Origin: Nonomuraea helvata
GTDB taxonomy: Bacteria; Actinomycetota; Actinomycetes; Streptosporangiales; Streptosporangiaceae
Assembly: GCF_039535785.1 (NCBI RefSeq)
Contig: NZ_BAAAXV010000009.1
Coordinates: 1,612,001-1,676,000 of the forward strand
Direction: 5' to 3'
Length of the DNA: 64,000 nt
The number at the start of each line of letters is the position of its first letter. Positions within the stretch are counted from its first letter, which is position 1. Positions 7,985 to 16,922 of the stretch are shown piece by piece. The notes beneath the pieces are model-generated. The model was not told the DNA's origin and did no database searches. It saw only the letters and a program-made list of their open reading frames with translations. A program made the position numbers and the translations under genes.

Positions 7985-9403
7985 ATGCCGGAAAACTTCA
8001 ACGGGCGGCGCTGGCTGGTCCTAGCGGTAGTGTCGGCCGCCCAGTTCCTCACCGTGCTGGACCTGTGGGTGGCCAACATCGCCCTCCCGACGTTGCGACG
8101 CGACTTCGCCCCCGCGACGCTGGCGGACGTCTCGTGGATCCTGGACGTCTACGCCATCGTCGTCGCGGCCCTGCTCATCCCCGCCGGGCGAGTGGCCGAC
8201 TCCGCCGGACGGCGCACCTGCTTCCTGGCCGGTCTCGTCGTATTCGGTGCGGCGTCACTCGGCTGCGCACTGGCGCCCACGCTGCCCGTGCTGATCGCCG
8301 GACGGATGGCGCAGGCCGTGGGCGCCGCCGTGCTGATGCCGACCTCGCTCGGACTGGCGCTGTCGGCCTTCCCCGAACGGGAGCGGGGCACCGCGGTCGG
8401 GGTGTGGGCGGCCGTCGGGGCGGCGGCGGCCGGTGCCGGGCCCGTACTCGGCGGGCTGCTCGTTGAGTGGAACTGGCGCTGGATCTTCCTCATCAACGTG
8501 CCCCTGGTCGCCGTCACCGTGGCGGCGGGGCCGTCGATCCTGCCACGGGACGGCGCCAGGCGATCCGGGCGGCGTGTCGGGGCCGTAGGAGCGCTTCTGG
8601 TGTTCGGGGCCGTCGGGCTGGTGTGCACGGCGCTGACCGAGCTGCCCGCCTGGCCACCGGTGCGTACGGAGGGGGTGCTGGCGGCCGGGCTGATCCTGGC
8701 GGCCGGGTTCGCGGTGCACGTCGCGCGCTCGGCGAATCCCGTGGTTTCGCCCCAGTTGTTCACCTCCCGCGCGTTCCGAGCCGGGGTGGCCGGGCTGGTC
8801 GCGTACTACGTCGGCTTCGCCGCACTCCTTCTCGGTACCACGCTGCTGCTGACCGGGCCATGGCGCGTCCCGGCCGTCGCGGCCGCGGCCGGCATCGCGC
8901 CGGGGCCTGTGGCCGCCGGCCTGCTCGCCCCCTTCTCGGGCCGGGTGGCCGCCCGCTTCGGGCGGCGCGGCACTATCCTGGCCGGTGCGGCGCTCTTCGC
9001 CGCGGCGGCCCTCTGGCTCCTGGCCGGCGTGGGCCCGGTGCCCGCCTACCTGTCCGTGGTGCTGCCGGCCATGGTGCTCTGGGGCCTGGCAAACGGACTC
9101 ATTCAGCCGTCGTTGTTCGCCGCGGCCGACACCGCGCCGCCCGCCGAGCTGGCGTCGGGGTCCGCGTTGTTGTCGATGGCCCGCCAGCTCGGCTCGGCTC
9201 TGGGGGTGGCGATCCTGGTGGCCGCGCTGGGTACCGGCCCGAGTGCGGATCCGACGGCCTTCGACCGGGCCTGGCTCGTGGTCCTCGCCGCCGCGGTTTT
9301 GACCGCCGCCGCCGCGCTCGGCGCGGAGCGGCGCGCGGAATTGGAGGTACGCACTCCCGCCGAGCGCGGCCCGGTCGCCTCTGGCAGGCGGGCCCGGCCG
9401 TAG
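7985..9403 (+). CDS. MFS exporter, DHA2 (EmrB/QacA-like) family
   Basis: A 472-residue membrane protein with about 14 hydrophobic segments. The first reads FLTVLDLWVANIALPTLRRD, the DHA2 signature motif (LD-x-x-x-VN-x-A-L-P); the next loop, DVSWILDVYAIVVAALLIPA, and the later AAAGAGPVLGGLL (antiporter motif C) also fit. DHA2 proteins are proton-driven drug exporters of the plasma membrane. It is divergent from a GlxA-type regulator, which probably controls it. The natural substrate is unknown. Confidence 0.88.
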   Translation: MPENFNGRRWLVLAVVSAAQFLTVLDLWVANIALPTLRRDFAPATLADVSWILDVYAIVVAALLIPAGRVADSAGRRTCFLAGLVVFGAASLGCALAPTLPVLIAGRMAQAVGAAVLMPTSLGLALSAFPERERGTAVGVWAAVGAAAAGAGPVLGGLLVEWNWRWIFLINVPLVAVTVAAGPSILPRDGARRSGRRVGAVGALLVFGAVGLVCTALTELPAWPPVRTEGVLAAGLILAAGFAVHVARSANPVVSPQLFTSRAFRAGVAGLVAYYVGFAALLLGTTLLLTGPWRVPAVAAAAGIAPGPVAAGLLAPFSGRVAARFGRRGTILAGAALFAAAALWLLAGVGPVPAYLSVVLPAMVLWGLANGLIQPSLFAAADTAPPAELASGSALLSMARQLGSALGVAILVAALGTGPSADPTAFDRAWLVVLAAAVLTAAAALGAERRAELEVRTPAERGPVASGRRARP

Positions 9404-9435
9404 ACGCGATGGCTCCGGCGAGCGCGGCCCTGCCG

Positions 9436-9640
9436 ACCCGGGTCGGTTACGCCCGTTGCAGCACGGCCCAGCAGGAACTGGACAGTCGCCGCGGACCTCC
9501 TGGCGATCGTCGAGGAGCTGCGCCGTCACGACATTGAACTGGAGTTGCTGACCGGGCCGTTGCAGGGCGTCTACAACCCGTCGGGGCACGGGGCAGCGCT
9601 GTTCGCCTTCGCCCGCAAGCTGGTCATCCCCACCGGCAAG
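9436..9640 (+). pseudogene. Serine recombinase (resolvase/invertase) remnant
   Basis: One frame reads TRVGYARCSTAQQELDSR, the N-terminal catalytic motif of serine recombinases (YxRxST). After a deletion and frame change the next frame reads LAIVEELRRHDIELELLTGP and PSGHGAALFAF, which fits the later part of the same domain. The DNA-binding part is missing, so it is a mobile-element relic. Confidence 0.5.
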
Positions 9641-9890
9641 AACAAGGGCTGGCACCCGTCCGTGGCCAGCGTCTGGCGCGGCGCCGCTCTTCCTGCCGCC
9701 TCTGCCCTCGCTCGTCGGCTCCCTGGGCCGCGACGGTGGACCGCGTCTCACGGCCGAGGCAACCGCCATCTTCCTGGACATCACCCTGCGCGGCAGGCGG
9801 GCGGACCTCGCCACCCGTCTGTCGGGCTACGGCGTCCTCACCGTCCACCGGGGCGATAACCGGTGAGCCGCTGCGCGGTCCCCTGATCGC
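9641..9890 (+). other. Coding-like debris
   Basis: A plus frame ending near 9866 reads LTAEATAIFLDITLRGRRAD then LATRLSGYGVLTVHRGD and a stop. The composition is like real protein, but no start codon fits and I cannot name the family. It is probably the C-terminal scrap of a lost gene. Confidence 0.25.
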
Positions 9891-10808
9891 TCACGGGTGC
9901 AGGCCGGCCGCCAGGCGTGGTCGCAGCGGGGTCAGCCAGTGCCGGTAGCGCGCGTCGCGGCCGTGCACGGCCTCGGTGTAGGCGGCGGCCAGCGCGCTCG
10001 TCACCGGGCCCGGCGGGGCCAGGTCGCGCCCGTCGACCGATCGCACCGGCACCACTCCTGCGGCGGTGCCGCACAGGAACACCTCGTCGGCGCCGTAGAG
10101 GTCGGAGCGCATCACGTCGCGCCTGGTCACCGGCATTCCCAGGTCGGCGGCCAGGTGCTCGACGGTGTCCTGCGTAATGCCCTCCAGCGCCCCGGCGCTC
10201 GCCTGCGGCGTGCCGATCCGGCCCGCGCGCACCACGAACAGGTTGGCGGCGGTGCACTCGCTGACCTGCCCGGCCGCGTTGAGCAGCACCGCCTCGTCGT
10301 AGCCGGCCTCGACCGCCTCAGCCTTGGCCAGCACCGAGTTGAGGTAGGGGCCCGTCGCCTTGGCGGCCGTGGGCACGGCCGCCTGGTCGTTGCGCCGCCA
10401 CGAGCTGGTCATCAGCCGTACGCTGGAGGCCGGCGTCTCCCACTCCCACGTCGCGATCGACACCACGACCGGGTTGGCACGCGCCGCCAGCCCCAGTTCG
10501 CCGTAGCCGCGGTGCACCAGGTGGCGGATGTAGCAGGCGCGGTGACCGTTGGCGGCGACGGTCTCCAGGGTAGCCTCGGCCAGCTCGTCCACGCCGTACG
10601 GCACCCGCATCCCGAGAATCCGGGCGCTGCGATGGAGGCGTTCGAGGTGCTCGCGCAGCCGGAACACGGCCGGGCCCTCACCGGTGTCGAACGCCCGTGT
10701 CCCCTCCAGCACGCCGGTGCCGTAGTGCAGGGCGTGCGAGAGCACGTGCACCCTGGCCTCGCCCCACGGGACCAGCGTCCCGTCCATCCAAATGTGGCCT
10801 GTCTGCAA
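9891..10808 (-). CDS. ilvE: Class IV aminotransferase (branched-chain aminotransferase-like)
   Basis: A 305-residue PLP enzyme of fold type IV. Family features are WMDGTLVPWGEARVHVLSHA then LHYGTGVLEGTRAF at the N-terminus, PTAAKATGPYLNSVLAKAEA with the PLP lysine in TAAK, and VSECTAANLFVV; the phosphate-binding CGTAAGVVPVRSVDG follows. It should interconvert branched-chain 2-oxo acids and amino acids with glutamate. SECTAANLF instead of the common SEGxGxN leaves a D-amino-acid transaminase or ADC lyase possible. It is divergent from a MocR-type PLP regulator, suggesting control by a PLP-linked or amino-acid signal. Confidence 0.78.
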   Translation of the reverse strand: MQTGHIWMDGTLVPWGEARVHVLSHALHYGTGVLEGTRAFDTGEGPAVFRLREHLERLHRSARILGMRVPYGVDELAEATLETVAANGHRACYIRHLVHRGYGELGLAARANPVVVSIATWEWETPASSVRLMTSSWRRNDQAAVPTAAKATGPYLNSVLAKAEAVEAGYDEAVLLNAAGQVSECTAANLFVVRAGRIGTPQASAGALEGITQDTVEHLAADLGMPVTRRDVMRSDLYGADEVFLCGTAAGVVPVRSVDGRDLAPPGPVTSALAAAYTEAVHGRDARYRHWLTPLRPRLAAGLHP

Positions 10809-10845
10809 AGGACATCACCCTCCTCAAGTGGCTCAGCACGCTATG

Positions 10846-10877
10846 CCATTGAATGGTCTAGTGGCAAGCTAGTATGG
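10846..10877. promoter_or_regulatory. Candidate MocR-type operator between divergent genes
   Basis: The 65-bp divergent spacer holds CCATTGAATGG (a CCATT/AATGG inverted repeat) followed by two direct CTAGT repeats starting 11 bp apart (10858 and 10869), the second overlapping the start of the MocR gene. MocR proteins typically bind direct repeats next to their own promoter. If the ATG at 10874 is used, the transcript may be leaderless or nearly so. Confidence 0.35.
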
Positions 10878-12199
10878 GCCGCATGGAACTGCTCGTCCCG
10901 CTGCTCCGCGACCGGCTCCGGTTGCACCAGGGTTCGCCCAGCCGCCGCCTCGCGGGAGCCGTGGCCGACCTCGCCCAGACCGGCGCCCTCACCCCGGGCG
11001 ACCGGCTGCCGTCGGAGCGGGAGCTGGCCCAGGCCCTCGGCATGAGCCGGGGCACCGTGGCGGCCGCGTTCAACGCGCTGTGCGAGGAAGGGCTCTGCGA
11101 GCGCCGCCACGGCAGCGGCACCTACGTCACGCCCACCCGGTCCATGGCCGGCCTGATCACCGGCGCCGTCCTGCCCGCCGACCTGTCGACCTCCGTGGTG
11201 CCCGACCCCTCCCACCTGGCGATGCCGCCGCTCGACCCGGCCACGCTGCTGCGCAGCCCGAGCGGCCACGGCTACGACGCCATGGGCGACCCGCGGCTGC
11301 GCGCCCTGCTGGGCTCCGGCGACGCCGCGGCCGCCGCCGGGTCCGTGCTGATCACCGGCGGAGCGCAGCAGAGCATCGACCTGGCCGCGCGCACGCTGCT
11401 GCGAGCGGGGGAGCAAGTGCTCGTCGGCGATCCCACGTATGTCGGAGCGCTCGCCGCGTTCCGCCGGGCCGGAGCCCACGCCGTGCCCGTGGACCTCGCC
11501 GATCCCGGCGCCGTCGAGGCCGCCTTCGCCCGCCACCGCCCGGCCGCCGTCTACGTGGTCGGCGTCGACAACCCCACCGGCGCTCTATCGGTGCTGCGGC
11601 ACGTCGCCGAGCTGGCCGCGGCCGCCGGAGTGCCGCTGGTCGAGGACCGCACCCTGGCGCCCCTCGTCTACGACGGAGCCTCGCCGCCCGAGCCGCTGTC
11701 CCGGCTGCATCCGCGCGGCACGGTGACGGTCGGTTCGCTGTCCAAGGTGCTGTGGGGCGGGCTGCGGGTCGGCTGGCTGACGGCACCCGAGGCGCTACTG
11801 GCCCGGATCACCGAGGTCAAGCTCGACTCCGATCTGGCCACCAGCGCCGTGGCGCAACGGCTGGCCGCCGAACTGCTGGAGCACAATCCTGCCGGGCCGT
11901 GGGTGACCGAGCTGGCGCGCCGCCGCGACCGCTTCGTCGCCGCCCTGGCCGACCGGCTGCCCGAGTGGTCCTGGGCCCGCCCGTGCGGGGGGCTGTCGGT
12001 GTGGGTGCGGCTGCCCGGAGCCGACGGCGACCGGTTCGCGGCGCTGGCCCGCGAGGAGGGCGTGGCGGTCGCGCCCGGCTCGCTGTTCTCACCGGACTGC
12101 CGGCACCGCGACCACCTGCGCCTCAGCTTCGCCCCACCACCTGCGGTGGCCGACCAGGCCGTGGCGGCGCTGGCGCGCGCCTGGGCGCGGCTGCGTTGA
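10874..12199 (+). CDS. MocR-type regulator: GntR wHTH fused to class I aminotransferase domain
   Basis: A 441-residue protein. Residues about 10-80 are a GntR winged helix (LAQTGALTPGDRLPSERELA, ALGMSRGTVAAAFNALCEEG); residues 100-440 are a type I aminotransferase fold with the PLP lysine in VGSLSKVLWGGLRVGW and the GVDNPTGA and VEDRTLAP motifs. MocR proteins use the PLP domain as a sensor and often regulate a divergent neighbour, here a class IV aminotransferase. An alternative ATG lies three codons downstream. Confidence 0.85.
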   Translation: MGRMELLVPLLRDRLRLHQGSPSRRLAGAVADLAQTGALTPGDRLPSERELAQALGMSRGTVAAAFNALCEEGLCERRHGSGTYVTPTRSMAGLITGAVLPADLSTSVVPDPSHLAMPPLDPATLLRSPSGHGYDAMGDPRLRALLGSGDAAAAAGSVLITGGAQQSIDLAARTLLRAGEQVLVGDPTYVGALAAFRRAGAHAVPVDLADPGAVEAAFARHRPAAVYVVGVDNPTGALSVLRHVAELAAAAGVPLVEDRTLAPLVYDGASPPEPLSRLHPRGTVTVGSLSKVLWGGLRVGWLTAPEALLARITEVKLDSDLATSAVAQRLAAELLEHNPAGPWVTELARRRDRFVAALADRLPEWSWARPCGGLSVWVRLPGADGDRFAALAREEGVAVAPGSLFSPDCRHRDHLRLSFAPPPAVADQAVAALARAWARLR

Positions 12200-12650
12200 C
12201 CTTGACGCGACGGCAAGGAAGGAGAGACCGGGGAGGGCTGGGGAAGTCGGGCGGGGAGCTTTCTACCTGCGCAAGCGTCTTAATCCATCGCGAGCCGTCG
12301 TTGCAGGTCTGAGTCCGGTGGCTCCCTCACCTGGCTCCCATGTGGAAGATCGTCGAAGTTCACCGCCAGTACGTCGAATCCCTGCGCCGATCGAGCTGAC
12401 CGGCGTCGTCGGGTGCTCGCCCGACAAGGCCGCCGCCCGCCTGCAACGTGATCCTCGGCGCATACGTGCCCAGCAAGGCACGACGACGCCCCACCAAACC
12501 GCTGGCCACTTGGGCACCCTGATCCAGCAGGCACATCAACCTAAAATGTGAGCTAAATCATGCAGGGCAGCCGAAGGTGACCTGCATGCGGACGCATTTA
12601 CCGTCCTCCATGCGGAGCGCAGCCGCACCGACCAATCCGTAACAAAGAAG
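12200..12650. other. Region without a recognisable gene
   Basis: About 450 bp between the MocR gene and the tRNA terminator. A minus frame ending near 12558 reads AAALRMEDGKCVRMQVTFGC, resembling protein sequence, but it has no start and is cut by the tRNA terminator. Nothing else stands out. Confidence 0.3.
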
Positions 12651-12678
12651 TAGCCCCGGCTCTTGCCAACCGGGGCTA
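12651..12678 (-). terminator. Rho-independent-type terminator of tRNA-Leu
   Basis: TAGCCCCGG and CCGGGGCTA form a perfect 9-bp stem around a 10-nt loop, about 43 nt downstream of the tRNA 3' end on the minus strand. The minus-strand flank after the stem is ACTTCTTTGTT, giving a modest T-rich tail. Confidence 0.7.
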
Positions 12679-12721
12679 GTTTCGTCAGTGTGGGTCTGCC
12701 GATTTCATCGGTGACCCTGAG

Positions 12722-12804
12722 TGGGCGAGGAGGGATTTGAACCCTCACGTCCTTTCGGACACACGGACCTGAACCGTGCGCGTCTGCCGTTCCGCCACCC
12801 GCCC
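12722..12804 (-). tRNA. tRNA-Leu (anticodon CAG)
   Basis: The minus strand folds as a class II tRNA. Acceptor GGGCGGG pairs with CTCGCCC (one G-U); the D arm is GCGGAACGGCAGACGC; the anticodon stem CACGG/CCGTG encloses TTCAGGT, giving anticodon CAG; a long variable arm (TGTCCGAAAGGACGT) follows, then the T arm with GGTTCAAATC. The long variable arm and CAG identify leucine. The 3' CCA is not encoded. It is followed by a hairpin terminator and lies upstream of, and divergent from, fhaA. Confidence 0.95.
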
Positions 12805-13003
12805 TTGTGGGTGCGGAAAGAACACTAGCACGGAACAGCCAGTGGTACTGAACCCGGATACGATCGCATAAGACACGGGAGCGGAGGAGCTGGGCGCGAC
12901 AGCCGACGAGCGCCAGGGACGCCGTGACGTGGGAACGAGCGGAAACCGGGCGCCGACGCGTCTGGGGGCCGCGATCATATGCACGGAGGAAGGGAGGTAC
13001 CCG

Positions 13004-13744
13004 GTGGGAGTCCTTCAGCGCTTCGAGCGAAGGCTCGAAGGCTTGGTTGAGGGGGCCTTTGCGCGGGCGTTCAAATCTGACCTTCAGCCGGTCGAGGTCG
13101 CCAGCGCGGTTCAGCGGGAGATGGATGAGCGTGCGGCGATCGTCGCTCAAGGTCGCACGCTCGTACCCAACGACTTCGTGGTTGAGCTGTCCACGACCGA
13201 CAGCGAGCGGCTTGAGGTCTACGCCGACAGCATCAGCCACGAGCTGGCCAACCTCGCCAGGGAGTACGCCAAGGAGCAGGGCTACTCCTTTGTGGGACCG
13301 GTCCGGGTCCGCTTCGAGACCGCCGGCGACCTGGCTGTGGGGCTGTTCCGCATCAGGTCGGGCGTCATCCGCGGCGCGACGGTCGAGCAGGACGAGATTC
13401 GCCAGCCGGCGAGCGACCTGCCTCCGTCGAGGCCGAACGCGTTCAACGGGCGGCCGAGGCTGCTCGTCTCCACCCAGGACGACCCGCAGGGCGACCGTTC
13501 CTACGAGCTCACCACTCCGGTGACCTTGCTCGGCAGGGGCACCGACTGCGATCTTCGTCTGGTCGATCCGGGCGTCTCGCGACACCATGCGGAGTTGCGG
13601 GTAGAGGGCCAGACGGTGGCCCTCGTCGACCTCGGGTCCACCAACGGCACTTTCGTCAACGGCCAGCCGGTACGCAGGATCGAGCTCCAGAACGGCACGC
13701 GAGTGACGTTGGGGCGCACGACCCTGGTGTTCCGGCGCGATTAG
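13004..13744 (+). CDS. fhaA: FhaA: DUF3662 and FHA domain protein
   Basis: A 246-residue protein. The GTG at 13004 is chosen because it follows GGAGGAAGGGAGG and gives the family start MGVLQRFERRLEGLVEGAFA. Residues about 5-115 are the DUF3662 domain; about 165-240 form an FHA domain with LLGRGTDCDLRLVDPGVSRH and LVDLGSTNGTFVNG, whose R, S and N residues bind phosphothreonine. FhaA is a target of PknB-family kinases and acts in cell-wall synthesis control at the membrane. It begins the operon that continues through the kinases. Confidence 0.93.
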   Translation: MGVLQRFERRLEGLVEGAFARAFKSDLQPVEVASAVQREMDERAAIVAQGRTLVPNDFVVELSTTDSERLEVYADSISHELANLAREYAKEQGYSFVGPVRVRFETAGDLAVGLFRIRSGVIRGATVEQDEIRQPASDLPPSRPNAFNGRPRLLVSTQDDPQGDRSYELTTPVTLLGRGTDCDLRLVDPGVSRHHAELRVEGQTVALVDLGSTNGTFVNGQPVRRIELQNGTRVTLGRTTLVFRRD

Positions 13745-13761
13745 GGGTAGACAAACGGTCC

Positions 13762-14229
13762 ATGTCCGAGCTCACGCTGCTGCTGATCCGGCTCGCTTTC
13801 CTGGCGGTGCTGTGGTTCTTCGTCATTGCCGCAGTCGGCGTGATCCGGACTGACTTGTTCGGTTCACGCACGGCTCCCGCGGGCCCACGTAACGTGAAAC
13901 CCGCCAAACCCGTGGCGAAGCCCAAGAGCAAAAAGGGCGAGCCACGCCAGCTCATCGTTACGGGTGGCCCGCTGCAAGGCACCACCATTAACCTCACGGA
14001 GACGCCCATCACCATTGGCCGGGCCAATGACGCCACGCTGGTAGTCACGGACGACTACGCTTCCAGCCGGCACGCCCGGCTCTTCCCCCAGGACGGTCAG
14101 TGGATCGTGGAAGATCTCGGTTCGACCAACGGCACGTATCTCGACCGCTCGAAAGTCACCCGTCCGACCCCGGTGCCGCTCGGTGTTCCGATCCGCGTCG
14201 GCAAGACAGTCATTGAATTGCGCAAATGA
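13762..14229 (+). CDS. fhaB: FhaB (FipA): membrane-anchored FHA protein
   Basis: A 155-residue protein with one N-terminal membrane helix (residues about 5-28, LLLIRLAFLAVLWFFVIAAV), a Lys/Pro-rich linker and a C-terminal FHA domain (about 65-150; ITIGRANDATLVVTDDYASS then RHARL, and DLGSTNGTYLD). The conserved R, S-x-R-H and N-G residues read phosphothreonine on cell-division and wall proteins. It overlaps the phosphatase gene by 4 nt and is likely co-translated with it. Confidence 0.93.
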   Translation: MSELTLLLIRLAFLAVLWFFVIAAVGVIRTDLFGSRTAPAGPRNVKPAKPVAKPKSKKGEPRQLIVTGGPLQGTTINLTETPITIGRANDATLVVTDDYASSRHARLFPQDGQWIVEDLGSTNGTYLDRSKVTRPTPVPLGVPIRVGKTVIELRK

Positions 14230-15533
14230 CCATCGCACTCCGCTACGCCGCCCGCTCGGACGTCGGCCTCCTCCGCGAAGGGAACGAGGACTCGGCGTAC
14301 GCTAGCGGCCGCCTGCTCGCCGTCGCAGACGGCATGGGCGGGCACGCACACGGCGAGGTGGCGAGCTCAGTCGCCATCGCCGCCATGGCCTCTCTGGAAG
14401 AGGCCCAACAGGGGGGTGACCTGCTCAACACCATCGAGGCAGCGGTACGCGACGCCAACCGCAGGCTGCACGAGATGGTGGGGCGGGATCCCAGCCTCAA
14501 AGGCATGGGCACGACTCTCACAGCCATGCTCTGGCACGGCACCCAGGTCGCCCTGGTGCATGTGGGCGACTCGCGCGCCTACCTGCTCCGGCGCGGGGAG
14601 CTGTACCAGATCACCCATGACCACACGCTGGTGCAGCAGCTCGTCGACGACGGGCGCATCACGCCGGAAGAGGCGGCCACCCATCCGCAGCGCTCGATCC
14701 TGCTGCGCGCGCTCGACGGCAGCGGTGAGGTCGATCCCGACCTCACACTCCGCGAGGCGCAGGTGGGCGACCGCTACCTGCTCTGTTCCGACGGCCTGTC
14801 GGGCGTGGTGAGCGCGGAGACGCTGCACGCCACGCTCACCAACATCGACGACCCCGAAGAGGTCGTGCGCCAGCTCATCGACCTGGCCAACCGGGGTGGC
14901 GGGCCCGACAACATCACCTGCGTGCTGGCCGACGTGCTGGAGCTCACCGACGGGCAGCAGGTGCCCACGGAGGCCGCCATGGTCGGGGCCGCGGGCATGA
15001 CCCGGCTGCACGGCAGTCCGCAGGAGACCCAGCCGGGGCGAGCCGGCGCGGTGACCGCACCCCAGCCGGTGTTCACCGACGACGACTTCGACGAGCCGGT
15101 CGCCGAGGCGCCCCGGCGCAAGCGTCGTCGTCTGTGGCCCGTGCTGGTCACCGTGCTCGGCGTAGGCGTGGTCGCCGTCAGTGTCGGCGGCTACTTCGGA
15201 TACCAGTGGACCCAGGACCAGTTCTTCGTCGGCGCTAGGGGCGACGAGGTGGTCGTTTTTCAAGGGGTCAAGAGGGAGCTGGGGCCGTTCCAGCTCTTCC
15301 AGGTCTCCAAGGCCACGGGACGGCAGCTCTCCCAGCTGTCCGAGGCCGACCAGGCACTGATCAGGAGCGGCATTCCGGTCACCGACGTCGACGAAGGCAT
15401 GACGAGGATCAATGCTTTGAAGTTCTCCGCAGACCAGAAGAGCGCGGACCAGAAGAGCAGCGACACCCCCTCCACGACCGCCAGCTCGTCGCCCACGCCA
15501 TCCGCGAGCGCGACCAAGACGAAGCAACGGTAA
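14226..15533 (+). CDS. pstP: PstP-type PP2C Ser/Thr phosphatase
   Basis: A 435-residue protein. The cytosolic PP2C domain (about 1-240) shows metal-binding REGNEDSAY, VADGMGGHAHGE, HVGDSRAYLLR, LLCSDGLSGVV and GPDNITCVLAD. A membrane helix at about 303-322 is followed by an external part with a Ser/Thr-rich tail. PstP removes phosphate from the kinases and their substrates encoded in this operon. It overlaps fhaB by 4 nt and abuts rodA, giving tight coupling. Confidence 0.93.
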   Translation: MTIALRYAARSDVGLLREGNEDSAYASGRLLAVADGMGGHAHGEVASSVAIAAMASLEEAQQGGDLLNTIEAAVRDANRRLHEMVGRDPSLKGMGTTLTAMLWHGTQVALVHVGDSRAYLLRRGELYQITHDHTLVQQLVDDGRITPEEAATHPQRSILLRALDGSGEVDPDLTLREAQVGDRYLLCSDGLSGVVSAETLHATLTNIDDPEEVVRQLIDLANRGGGPDNITCVLADVLELTDGQQVPTEAAMVGAAGMTRLHGSPQETQPGRAGAVTAPQPVFTDDDFDEPVAEAPRRKRRRLWPVLVTVLGVGVVAVSVGGYFGYQWTQDQFFVGARGDEVVVFQGVKRELGPFQLFQVSKATGRQLSQLSEADQALIRSGIPVTDVDEGMTRINALKFSADQKSADQKSSDTPSTTASSSPTPSASATKTKQR

Positions 15534-16922
15534 ATGAGCGAAGTCGCAGCCTCCTCCGTCCCGATGCCGGCCAAGCGCCGCCTGGCCCAGCTCGTCATGC
15601 TGGCCATCGCGGTGCTGATCATCATGGGCGCCTACGCCAACGTGGGCCTGGCGATGACCGGCAAGGTTCCCACGGGCATGCTGACGTACGGGCTGGGCCT
15701 GGGCGGGCTGATGCTGGCCGCCTACCTCGTGCTGGCCAAGTTCGCCCCTTGGGCGGATCCCCTGATCCTGCCGCTGGTGACGTTGGTCAACGGGCTCGGC
15801 TTGGTGATGATCTACCGGCTGGAGAACTCCGGCTCGAAAATGCAGGCAGGCGCCTCCACCAACACCCAGATCATCATGACTGCCGCGGGCGTCGTGCTTT
15901 TCGCCGTGACATTGCTGGTGCTGCGTGACCATCGCGCGCTGCAGCGGCTGACCTACACGGCGGGGCTGGTCGGCGTGGTCCTGCTCATCTCTCCGATGGT
16001 GCCCGGGCTGGGCAAGGAGATCAACGGCGCGCGCATCTGGATCGGGTTCGGCGCCGCCTCCATCCAGCCGGCCGAGTTCGCCAAGATCGCGCTGGTCATC
16101 TTCTTCGCCGGTTACCTGGTGGCCAAGCGAGACGTGCTGGCGCTGGCCGGGCGGCGGCTGCTCTTCATCGACCTGCCCAGGGCCCGCGACCTCGGCCCGG
16201 TGCTCATCACCTGGGCCGTCGCCATCGGCGTGCTCGTCCTGCAGAAAGACCTGGGCTCTTCGCTGCTGCTGTTCGGCGCCTTCGTGGTCATGCTTTACGT
16301 CGCCACGCAGCGCACCTCGTGGGTGCTGATCGGCATCCTGCTGTTCGTGGGCGGCGCGTACCTGGCCGGGCAGATCTTCAGCCACGTGGGTGACCGGTTC
16401 GACGTCTGGCTCGACCCCGGCAACCAGGCGTACTACGACCGCACTTACGGCGGCAGTTTCCAACTCATGCAGGGCCTGTTCGGGCTGGGCGCGGGCGGTA
16501 TCCTCGGCACCGGTCTGGGCCAGGGCCACCCCGAGCTGATCCCACTGGCGTTCTCGGACTTCATCTTCAGCGCGACGGGTGAGGAGCTCGGTCTGACCGG
16601 GCTGATGGCGTTGCTGATGATCTACGCGTTGATCGTGGAGCGTGGCCTGCGCACGTCGCTCTCGGCCCGCGATCCGTTCTCCAAGCTCCTGGCGGCCGGC
16701 CTGTCGTTCATCCTGGCCTGGCAGGTCTTCATCATCGTCGGCGGTGTGACGAACCTCATCCCCCTGACCGGCCTGGTCACCCCGTTCATGTCCCAGGGTG
16801 GCTCGGCATTGCTGGCTAACTGGATCCTTATCGCGCTATTGGTACGCATGTCGGACACGGCACGGCGGCCCCCGCCCCAGGCGATCCAGAACGAAGGACT
16901 GACGCAGGTGTTCCAGCGATGA
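15534..16922 (+). CDS. rodA: RodA/FtsW-type SEDS peptidoglycan polymerase
   Basis: A 462-residue SEDS protein with about 10-12 membrane helices. Conserved segments are INGARIWIGFGAASIQPAEF then AKIALVIFFAGYL, QKDLGSSLLLFGAF (catalytic Asp loop region), FIFSATGEELGLTG and a C-terminal SQGGSALLANW. SEDS proteins polymerise lipid II into glycan strands and work with a class B PBP, here encoded immediately downstream with a 4-nt overlap. The ATG follows the pstP stop without a gap. Confidence 0.93.
   Translation: MSEVAASSVPMPAKRRLAQLVMLAIAVLIIMGAYANVGLAMTGKVPTGMLTYGLGLGGLMLAAYLVLAKFAPWADPLILPLVTLVNGLGLVMIYRLENSGSKMQAGASTNTQIIMTAAGVVLFAVTLLVLRDHRALQRLTYTAGLVGVVLLISPMVPGLGKEINGARIWIGFGAASIQPAEFAKIALVIFFAGYLVAKRDVLALAGRRLLFIDLPRARDLGPVLITWAVAIGVLVLQKDLGSSLLLFGAFVVMLYVATQRTSWVLIGILLFVGGAYLAGQIFSHVGDRFDVWLDPGNQAYYDRTYGGSFQLMQGLFGLGAGGILGTGLGQGHPELIPLAFSDFIFSATGEELGLTGLMALLMIYALIVERGLRTSLSARDPFSKLLAAGLSFILAWQVFIIVGGVTNLIPLTGLVTPFMSQGGSALLANWILIALLVRMSDTARRPPPQAIQNEGLTQVFQR

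Noticed and set aside
8255-9814. 519-codon minus-strand frame across the MFS gene
   Set aside because: It is antisense to a clear 14-helix transporter and has no recognisable motif.
12200-12650. Possible origin or attachment site beside tRNA-Leu
   Set aside because: I looked for integrase, direct repeats of the tRNA 3' end and DnaA boxes near the tRNA and saw none.
14367-16529. Long minus-strand frame (720 codons) across pstP and rodA
   Set aside because: Shadow of the phosphatase and SEDS genes; no domain features, and composition follows the opposite strand.
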